DNA from: an uncultured Roseiflexaceae bacterium
GTDB lineage: Bacteria > Chloroflexota > Chloroflexia > Chloroflexales > Roseiflexaceae
DNA length: 11,731 nt
Direction of reading: 5' to 3'
Assembly (NCBI GenBank): GCA_903868295.1
Contig: CAIPUQ010000368.1
Location: 1-11,731, forward strand
Shown: in pieces, positions 7,289-11,731 of the stretch
Layout of the letters: each line of letters starts with the position of its first letter
Position numbering within the stretch: the stretch's first letter is position 1
Translations under genes and position numbers: made by a program
Notes under the pieces: generated by a model
What the model was told of the DNA's origin: nothing
Seen by the model: only the letters and a program-made list of their open reading frames with translations
The model's database searches: none

Positions 7289-7621
7289 TCAGCGACGAAA
7301 GACCGTCAACCGCAACGCAGTGCGTTCTTCATTTTGAATACGGATGTCCATGAAGGCAGGAACACAGACGATTTCGATGGCTTCGTCAGACAAAAACGCA
7401 TGTGCAATCGCTACAGCCTTGACGGCTTGCCCCGTTGCACCAGCCCCGATCGTGTGGATTTCGGCGTGTCGCCCTTCACGGATGACTCCCGCAATGGCCC
7501 CGGCGACTGCACTGGGGCGAGATTTGGTGGATACTTTGAGGATTTCGGTGGGGTACGTCATGGTTGTGTTGTTTTGCTGCGATGTGATGCCATAGACGTC
7601 AGTGGCTGAGTGTTCATCCAT
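7289..7621 (-). CDS. spoVS: SpoVS-family nucleic-acid-binding protein
   Basis: This 110-residue protein matches stage V sporulation protein S along its length. It starts with EILKVSTKSRPSAVAGAIAG, then has TIGAGATGQAVKAVAIA and ends IVCVPAFMDIRIQNEERTAL. SpoVS is a small Alba-like protein that affects spore coat and septum formation in Bacillus, and it also occurs in many non-sporulating bacteria, where its role is unclear. The canonical protein would start at M21 (ATG 7561), but no ribosome site precedes it. ATG 7621 has AGGAG 8 nt upstream, so I chose it, giving a 20-residue polar N-terminal extension (MDEHSATDVYGITSQQNNTT). It follows rny by 56 nt and is probably co-transcribed with it; rny and spoVS are also near neighbours in Bacillus subtilis. 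Confidence 0.93.
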   Translation of the reverse strand: MDEHSATDVYGITSQQNNTTMTYPTEILKVSTKSRPSAVAGAIAGVIREGRHAEIHTIGAGATGQAVKAVAIAHAFLSDEAIEIVCVPAFMDIRIQNEERTALRLTVFRR

Positions 7622-7640
7622 CGGATATGCTCCTGAAGAA

Positions 7641-7668
7641 CCTCCGATGCCAGCAACTGCATCGGAGG
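7641..7668 (-). promoter_or_regulatory. Intercistronic hairpin between rny and spoVS
   Basis: CCTCCGATGC (7641-7650) and GCATCGGAGG (7659-7668) form a perfect 10 bp stem with an 8 nt loop. On the minus strand the stem is followed only by TTCTT, a poor T-tract. It may be a partial terminator, an RNA-stabilising 3' structure or a processing site that sets the ratio of rny to spoVS mRNA. It ends 6 nt before the spoVS ribosome site. Confidence 0.6.
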
Positions 7669-7677
7669 GAGGGCTGA

Positions 7678-9207
7678 CTAGCGGGCGTATTCGGTCGTGC
7701 GTGTCTCGCGGATGACGGTTACCTTGATTTGACCGGGATACTGCAGACTTTCTTCGATTTTTTTGGCGATATTACGAGCCAGTTGAATGCTGCCCAGATC
7801 ATCGATTGTCTCGGGGACGACCATGATCCGTACTTCACGACCTGCTTGGACCGCAAACGCGCGCTGAACGCCTTCGAACGATGTTGCAACGCCTTCGAGC
7901 GCTTCGAGTCGTTTGATGTACAAATCGAGCGTTTCGCGGCGGGCACCGGGACGTCCGCCAGAAATCGCATCGACGGCCTGTACCAAGAACGCTTCAACGG
8001 TCTGTGGTTCTTCGTCGTTGTGGTGCGCTGCAATGGCATGCACAATCGCAGGTGAGCGGCCAAGGCGCTTGGCGATATCTGCACCAATAACCGCATGAGG
8101 TCCTTGGACTTCGTGATCAACCGCTTTGCCGATGTCATGCAGCAGGGCTGCAGTCTTGGCGATGGCGATGTTTGCCCCCAACTCGGCAGCCATGTGTGAT
8201 GCAAGCAATGCACATTCGAGTGAGTGATGCAGGACGTTTTGCCCATAACTTGTGCGGAACTTCAGTCGCCCGAGCAACTTAATCAAGTCCGGGTGCAAGC
8301 CTTGGACGTTCGCTTCATAGGCGACACGTTCGCCTTCTTCGCGCATGACCACATCGAGTTCTTGTTGGGTTTTTTGAACGACTTCTTCGATGCGCGTGGG
8401 GTGAATGCGACCGTCTTTGAGCAGCTTGCCCAGCGACAGGCGTGCCACTTCACGGCGGACCGGATCATGACACGACAGTGTCACCGCGTCTGGGGTATCG
8501 TCGACGATAATGTCGACGCCGGTAATCTGTTCAAAGGCGCGGATATTGCGGCCTTCACGTCCGATGATGCGTCCTTTGATTTCTTCGGACGGCAGTGGAA
8601 CGGTCGATACCGTGATTTCGGCAACATAATCTGATGCACAGCGTTGGATGGCCATGCTGATAATTTTGCGGGCGGTTTTGTCGGATTCGTCTTGAGCGAC
8701 ACGCTCGATTTCGCGGATGCGGCGAGCGGACTCATCACGAGCTTCGACCTCGACTTTCGCCAAAATCACTTCGCGTGCTTGTTCTTCGGTGAGGCCCGAA
8801 ATGCGTTCGAGTTCGGTTCGCTGCTGCAATTTGTACTGATCGGCCTCTGCGTTGGTCAGCTCTGCTTGCCGTTCACGCTGCGTGATTTGGCGTTCACGTC
8901 GTTCGACACCTTCGACCTTACGGTCAAGGGCTTCTTCTTTGCGGGTGATGCGTTCTTCTTGCTGGCGCAAATTCTGGCGGCCTTCGCGCACGTGGTTCTC
9001 GGCATCGGTGCGGATGCGCAATGCCTCGTCGGACGCCTGCATTTTGAGTTCTTTGTGTTCGGTACGAATCGATTCGAGCTTGAGTTGCCATTCGGCTTCA
9101 ATGCGCGAGATTTGATTCTGATTGTTGGTTTTATTCATGAACAGAGCGATGCCGAAACCTGCGGCAGCGCCGATTAACAACATAATTATAGACACATACT
9201 CATTCAT
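7678..9207 (-). CDS. rny: RNase Y (endoribonuclease, KH and HD domains)
   Basis: This 509-residue protein is a full-length RNase Y, the membrane-anchored endoribonuclease that starts mRNA decay in many Gram-positive and related bacteria. It has an N-terminal membrane helix (about 4-24), a long charged coiled coil (about 30-185, rich in R, E and Q), and a KH RNA-binding domain with GRIIGREGRNIR (212-223). The HD catalytic domain follows (about 325-425), with the metal-binding pair H357-D358 in LLHDIGKAVDHE and the HHNDEEP motif (395-401). The conserved C-terminal domain ends in PGQIKVTVIRETR. ATG 9207 was preferred over ATG 9282 because GGAAGG lies upstream at good spacing and the protein then starts directly with the anchor helix, as is usual. 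A candidate promoter lies about 90-120 nt upstream. spoVS follows. Confidence 0.97.
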   Translation of the reverse strand: MNEYVSIIMLLIGAAAGFGIALFMNKTNNQNQISRIEAEWQLKLESIRTEHKELKMQASDEALRIRTDAENHVREGRQNLRQQEERITRKEEALDRKVEGVERRERQITQRERQAELTNAEADQYKLQQRTELERISGLTEEQAREVILAKVEVEARDESARRIREIERVAQDESDKTARKIISMAIQRCASDYVAEITVSTVPLPSEEIKGRIIGREGRNIRAFEQITGVDIIVDDTPDAVTLSCHDPVRREVARLSLGKLLKDGRIHPTRIEEVVQKTQQELDVVMREEGERVAYEANVQGLHPDLIKLLGRLKFRTSYGQNVLHHSLECALLASHMAAELGANIAIAKTAALLHDIGKAVDHEVQGPHAVIGADIAKRLGRSPAIVHAIAAHHNDEEPQTVEAFLVQAVDAISGGRPGARRETLDLYIKRLEALEGVATSFEGVQRAFAVQAGREVRIMVVPETIDDLGSIQLARNIAKKIEESLQYPGQIKVTVIRETRTTEYAR

Positions 9208-9291
9208 CACGGGCCCTTCCAAGTAAATATATCTTACAGTTATGACGGCTAAAAAATCGACAACCATCGCATATAGTGCCAAAAACTGTTT

Positions 9292-9341
9292 GACCTATCT
9301 TACTCGTTGACAGATTGTTCTGTCAAGAATCGCGATAGGTC
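9292..9341 (-). promoter_or_regulatory. Candidate rny promoter inside two nested inverted repeats
   Basis: On the minus strand, TTGACA (9326-9321) is followed after 18 nt by TAAGAT (9302-9297), giving a start near 9290 and a leader of about 83 nt. The -35 lies in a perfect dyad, TTGACAGA-TTGT-TCTGTCAA (9307-9326). This is enclosed by a second perfect 8-base dyad, GACCTATC (9292-9299) and GATAGGTC (9334-9341), with symmetric 7-base gaps. The outer arm overlaps the -10. The structure could be an operator. It could also act as a terminator for the DinB-like gene, with five Ts (9285-9281) lying 6 nt past the stem. Confidence 0.55.
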
Positions 9342-9374
9342 TTTGCAGAGGCATATGTGGTTGTCGGTAGTGAT

Positions 9375-9842
9375 TTAACGCATTTTTCGAGCTTCCAACA
9401 TGCTGTGTGTGGCAATGTAATGGAACCAAGCAGCCACTGTGAGGGGACCAAACTGATTGTGCACAATTGTACGGGTCAGCGGTACTCCTGCGTCAATAAG
9501 CTCGCGATACAATGCTACGCTGTCGCTGCGCATGCGACGAGCGTCAGTCAGAAGGTCACAAAACAATACGTTTGGCGCGGGTACATACGCATCAGACTCG
9601 TCAGGTGCGGAGGGCCCACTGATGCACTGGCGTAGGCGTGCCTGCGCCCACCGTTCGACACCGATGATGTGACCCAAGAGTGCACGATTCTTGTGCGTAT
9701 CCGCGTACTGCTGAAGATGCTGACCAAAATCCTGCTGGCTCTGTTCGAGGCGCTGCAATACCGTTGCTGCGGTTAGGCCTCGGGTCGGCCGTTCAAACAT
9801 GAGACCCGCAACATTGTGTAAGAGAAAAGAAATAATGGACAT
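9375..9842 (-). CDS. DinB-like (DinB/YfiT four-helix) family protein
   Basis: This 155-residue, mostly helical protein resembles the DinB/YfiT superfamily of four-helix-bundle, usually metal-binding proteins, some of which act as thiol-dependent transferases. The family pattern is seen in LLGHIIGVERWAQARL (55-70), with H58 as the first possible ligand, and in the C-terminal GPLTVAAWFHYIATHSMLEARKM (132-154). H141 and H146 are candidate ligands, but the usual H-xxx-H of the last motif appears as H146-xxx-E150, so metal binding is uncertain. The ATG follows the DUF983 stop with no gap (TAAATG), and GAGGA lies 8 nt upstream, so the two genes are translationally linked. The physiological role cannot be told from sequence. 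Confidence 0.7.
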   Translation of the reverse strand: MSIISFLLHNVAGLMFERPTRGLTAATVLQRLEQSQQDFGQHLQQYADTHKNRALLGHIIGVERWAQARLRQCISGPSAPDESDAYVPAPNVLFCDLLTDARRMRSDSVALYRELIDAGVPLTRTIVHNQFGPLTVAAWFHYIATHSMLEARKMR

Positions 9843-10199
9843 TTAGACATCCTCGTTGATCGATCCGGTTAGATACAACACACCGACCCATAGTGCGCGT
9901 GCATGACGGTAGAACAGGACGCCGAAAAGTGCCATGAATCCGCCTACGCCGAGGAGGAGCGGAACCGTTGGAATACTCGTGGTAATCGCCATTACCCCAC
10001 CAACAATCGCTATCAGGCACATCAAGCCAGTATTGATTGCCATCCCGCCTGTCACCTCACCATTGTCACGTTCGAAAACAATATTGCATGTGGGGCAGCG
10101 GACGTTCATCACAAAGAGCGAACGGAACATTCGACCACGTTGGCACGCGGGACATGTCAGCCAAAAAGTAAACCAAAAAACACGTAATAATCGTATCAC
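9843..10199 (-). CDS. DUF983 family zinc-ribbon membrane protein
   Basis: This 118-residue protein matches the DUF983 family. A CPAC-x15-CPTC zinc-ribbon-like motif (C16, C19, C35, C38) contains GRMF, followed by the family hallmark GEVTGGMAIN (47-56). Two hydrophobic helices follow (about 55-74 and 78-97). The N-terminus is also aromatic and hydrophobic (LLRVFWFTFWLT). The function of the family is not established; some members sit beside cytochrome oxidase genes, but no such context is visible here. The start is GTG, supported by GAGGTGA about 7 nt upstream. It begins 30 nt after the CCA end of tRNA-Val on the same strand with no terminator between, so it may be read from the tRNA promoter. 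Confidence 0.88.
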   Translation of the reverse strand: MIRLLRVFWFTFWLTCPACQRGRMFRSLFVMNVRCPTCNIVFERDNGEVTGGMAINTGLMCLIAIVGGVMAITTSIPTVPLLLGVGGFMALFGVLFYRHARALWVGVLYLTGSINEDV

Positions 10200-10229
10200 G
10201 TGCTCACCTCAAGTTCTATGTAGTTGGAA

Positions 10230-10306
10230 TGGTGGGCGATAATGGACTCGAACCATCGACCTCAACGATGTCAACGTTGCGCTCTAACCAGCTGAGCTAA
10301 TCGCCC
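10230..10306 (-). tRNA. tRNA-Val (anticodon GAC) with encoded CCA
   Basis: The minus strand folds into a complete cloverleaf. The acceptor stem GGGCGAT/ATCGCCC is perfect, and the D-arm is GCTC-AGCTGGTTA-GAGC. The anticodon stem CAACG/CGTTG encloses the loop TTGACAT, giving anticodon GAC (valine, GUC and GUU codons). The variable loop is AGGTC, and the T-arm GATGG-TTCGAGT-CCATT contains one G-T pair. The discriminator is A, followed by CCA in the DNA (10232-10230). The length is 77 nt with CCA, with no intron or gap. Confidence 0.97.
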
Positions 10307-10317
10307 TCACCAAAACA

Positions 10318-10347
10318 ATAGTATCACGACGAGAATTGCTTTGTCAA
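10318..10347 (-). promoter_or_regulatory. Promoter of tRNA-Val (and probably DUF983/DinB-like genes)
   Basis: On the minus strand a perfect TTGACA (10347-10342) is followed after 18 nt by TACTAT (10323-10318), a 4 of 6 match to the -10 consensus. Transcription would start a few bases before the tRNA 5' end at 10306. No other promoter fits in the 30 nt between the tRNA and the DUF983 gene. Confidence 0.65.
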
Positions 10348-10440
10348 ATCCGCATCAGGTGCACAAGGGATGTTGTCGTGCGTGCGCAAGTGGCCAAATC
10401 TCCAGTCGGGCAGCTGGCTACCCTTTGCGCGTAGGCGAGG

Positions 10441-10449
10441 TGGTATAGT
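10441..10449 (+). promoter_or_regulatory. Candidate extended -10 promoter for the chromate-transporter pair
   Basis: TGGTATAGT is a good extended -10 element (TGn followed by a 5 of 6 match to TATAAT). No convincing -35 is seen at the right distance, which is common for extended -10 promoters. Transcription would start near 10456, about 70 nt before the first start codon. The rest of the 10307-10527 gap, apart from the divergent tRNA promoter, shows nothing I can assign. Confidence 0.45.
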
Positions 10450-10527
10450 TTGTTTGTCCCCTCGTGTCGCATAGCATGCTGTCATGGTCGGTGCACCGCA
10501 CATCAGTGGGTGAAAAGAGGTGTTGTG

Positions 10528-11109
10528 ATGCAACCAAATGCGCCCATTTGGAATCTCTTGCGGCAGTTTGTGGCAATCGGTCTGCAATCATTTGGTGGTG
10601 GTGCGACCACGCTCTATCTGATGCGTCGTGTATCCGTCGAAGAACAGCACTGGCTCACCGATACCGAATATACCGCATTTTGGGGAATGGTCCAGATTGC
10701 GCCGGGTATCAACTTACTCGGTCAGTCGGTCTTGATCGGCCATAAGGTTGCCGGATTGCGTGGTTCACTGGTGGCGTTAGCGGGGTTGCTCTTGCCCAGT
10801 ACCGTGCTGACTGTCTCGATTACGGCAGGGTATGCGGTCATACGAACGAATCCATTGGTCATGGCTGCGGTCCATGCGATCATCCCCGCTACCGTCGGTA
10901 TCGGAGGTGTGCTGGCGTACCAGATGCTCAGTCCGGTGTTGCGGGCGAGTCGTTCCGAAGGGGTCCGAAGCCTCGTGATAAGCAGTACGGTGGTCATTGC
11001 AGCACCATTGTTGCTGATGGTAGTAGGGGTGCCTGCGGTCGTCGTGCTGTGGGGCGCTGGTGTGTGGTGTGCTATCGGTGCAGTCTGGATGCGGCGAGGA
11101 GCAGTCTAA
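10528..11109 (+). CDS. Chromate transporter (CHR) family, N-terminal-type half
   Basis: This 193-residue membrane protein is a single CHR domain, half the size of classical ChrA. The motif FGGG (22-25) follows the first helix, then comes a basic and acidic stretch ending WLTDTEY, and QIAPG (56-60) marks the second family motif. GHKVAGLRGSLVALAGLLLP (71-90) is also typical. About six hydrophobic segments are predicted. Short CHR proteins work as tandem pairs; the partner follows with no gap. Some CHR proteins export chromate, but many have no tested substrate, so transport of chromate is not shown. ATG 10528 was chosen because AAAGAGG lies 7 nt upstream and the N-terminus then fits the family; the longer frame from 10450 has an unlikely cysteine-rich leader. 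Confidence 0.9.
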   Translation: MQPNAPIWNLLRQFVAIGLQSFGGGATTLYLMRRVSVEEQHWLTDTEYTAFWGMVQIAPGINLLGQSVLIGHKVAGLRGSLVALAGLLLPSTVLTVSITAGYAVIRTNPLVMAAVHAIIPATVGIGGVLAYQMLSPVLRASRSEGVRSLVISSTVVIAAPLLLMVVGVPAVVVLWGAGVWCAIGAVWMRRGAV

Positions 11110-11625
11110 ATGGATCCACTCGCGTTGTTTTGGCTGTTTCTCAAGGCAGCACTTTTTTCGACCTCAGGGACAGGCAATCTCCCCATGCTTCATACGGACA
11201 TCATCGGCCGCGGCTGGGCGAGCGAGCAGATGTTTGCAGAAGCGCTGGCAATAGGACAACTGAGCCCTGGGCCAACCGGGCTGTGGGTATTGAGTCTTGC
11301 GTATCTTGTTGATGGACTGCGGGGTGCAATCTTGGCTCTGATTGCCATTACGATACCCCCGTTGTCGGTGATTGGCGTCCATGCACTGTATGTCCGGTAC
11401 GGGGAGTATCCGGCTGTTCAAGGATTTATGCGCGGATTGATGATCGCGGTGTCGAGCATGTTTGGGGTGGTGATTCTGCAGATTTTTGTGCAAAATGGCA
11501 TTGATGTTGCCAGCCTGTGTATTGCGTTTGTCGCGTGTTTTCTCACCGTGACAAAAACCATCCCCGTACCGTTGATTCTGGTCGCGGCAGGGGTGGTGGG
11601 GATAGTTATGAATTATGAATTATGA
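11110..11625 (+). CDS. Chromate transporter (CHR) family, C-terminal-type half
   Basis: This 171-residue protein is the second CHR domain of the pair. It shows FSTSGTGNLPML (16-27) in place of the usual FGG block, GWASEQMFAEALAIGQLSPG (35-54) and PGP (53-55), then DGLRGAILALIAITIPP (68-84). About five or six hydrophobic segments are predicted. Its ATG directly follows the TAA of the first half, and GAGGAG lies 8 nt upstream inside that gene, so the two should be made in equal amounts. The last residues (MNYEL) and the stop codon are encoded by a TTATGAA heptamer array, suggesting that repeat expansion has set the present C-terminus. Function is as for the partner: anion export, substrate untested. 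Confidence 0.9.
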   Translation: MDPLALFWLFLKAALFSTSGTGNLPMLHTDIIGRGWASEQMFAEALAIGQLSPGPTGLWVLSLAYLVDGLRGAILALIAITIPPLSVIGVHALYVRYGEYPAVQGFMRGLMIAVSSMFGVVILQIFVQNGIDVASLCIAFVACFLTVTKTIPVPLILVAAGVVGIVMNYEL

Positions 11626-11633
11626 ATTATGAA
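11606..11633. repeat. Heptamer tandem repeat (TTATGAA) x 4
   Basis: Four exact, contiguous copies of TTATGAA start inside the end of the second CHR gene and continue past its stop at 11623-11625. The reading frame changes with each 7-base copy, so copy number would alter the C-terminus of the protein. Similar short heptamer arrays are known from filamentous cyanobacteria and some other bacteria. Confidence 0.95.
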
Positions 11634-11670
11634 TGAGGAGATGCGACTACGGAGTTTGGCGATATAACCA

Positions 11671-11695
11671 ACTACTCACTACTCACTACTCACTA
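11671..11695. repeat. Heptamer tandem repeat (ACTACTC) x 3.6
   Basis: Three exact copies of ACTACTC plus a partial ACTA lie in the non-coding right end of the window. The unit length equals that of the TTATGAA array 38 bases before it, but the sequence is unrelated. No gene, hairpin or promoter was recognised between 11626 and the window end. Confidence 0.9.
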
Positions 11696-11731
11696 TTTCA
11701 ATTTGTTGTTGTACGCATAGAAAATATAGTC

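Noticed and set aside
6348..7337. A 329-codon plus-strand frame antisense to the hydrogenase large subunit and the intergenic region
   Set aside because: It overlaps the clearly conserved large subunit, the terminator and the end of spoVS, has no ribosome site or recognisable motif, and its composition (many C, H, D, R) is typical of a shadow frame.
8644..9177. A 177-codon plus-strand frame inside rny
   Set aside because: It is the antisense of the RNase Y coiled coil. The run of F, L and A comes from reversed codons for charged residues, not from a real membrane protein.
9208..9282. Longer start for RNase Y at ATG 9282
   Set aside because: ATG 9207 has GGAAGG at proper spacing and gives the usual N-terminal anchor. 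The extra residues read through the likely 5' leader.
10450..10527. Longer start for the first CHR gene
   Set aside because: The extra leader is cysteine-rich and unlike the family, no ribosome site precedes 10450, and ATG 10528 has a good one.
11641..11667. Short frame starting ATG 11641 after GAGGAG
   Set aside because: It ends after eight codons. The purine-rich site probably arose by chance beside the repeat.
11671..11695. Possible CRISPR array at the right end
   Set aside because: The units are 7-base direct tandem copies with no spacers.

Overview
The window looks like bacterial chromosome, most plausibly from a Chloroflexota (Chloroflexia-type) bacterium. The hints are an RNase Y gene followed by spoVS, mixed ATG/GTG/TTG starts with clear Shine-Dalgarno sites, a membrane-bound [NiFe]-hydrogenase-like operon and heptanucleotide tandem repeats. 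None of these is diagnostic, so the taxonomy is a guess. Nearly everything is on the minus strand; only the chromate-transporter pair at the right end is on the plus strand.

Region 1 (1-7222, minus strand) is one tightly packed operon. It reads from a promoter at about 7194-7222 and starts with a TTG codon at 7166. In transcription order it encodes a hydrogenase-type large subunit, a NuoL/HyfB-like protein, a HyfE-like protein, a NuoN/HyfF-like protein, a NuoB-type small subunit, a NuoH/HyfC-like protein and an ABC-type ATPase cut by the left edge. The large subunit keeps both CxxC pairs needed for a NiFe centre, and the small subunit keeps four cysteines for its proximal [4Fe-4S] cluster. 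The set therefore looks like a group-4 membrane-bound [NiFe] hydrogenase rather than respiratory complex I. It is odd in several ways. No ferredoxin-like or NuoC-like subunit is present. The large subunit ends exactly at its last metal-motif histidine. The membrane subunits lack many of the charged residues usually used for proton pumping. The following ATPase has a degraded signature motif and switch histidine. This is the most interesting part of the window.

Region 2 (7236-9341, minus strand) holds rny (RNase Y) followed by spoVS, as in several Gram-positive and related lineages. A perfect hairpin sits between the two genes and a rho-independent terminator follows spoVS. Two nested perfect dyads overlap a good candidate promoter upstream of rny.

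Region 3 (9375-10347, minus strand) holds a tRNA-Val(GAC) gene with encoded CCA, a DUF983 zinc-ribbon membrane protein and a DinB-like protein. They are close enough to be one transcript from a promoter upstream of the tRNA.

Region 4 (10441-11731, plus strand) holds two contiguous half-size chromate-transporter (CHR) genes. The coding end of the second runs into a TTATGAA x4 heptamer array, and a second heptamer array (ACTACTC) follows. No gap without a gene exceeds about 220 bases. The largest, 10307-10527, holds two divergent promoters.
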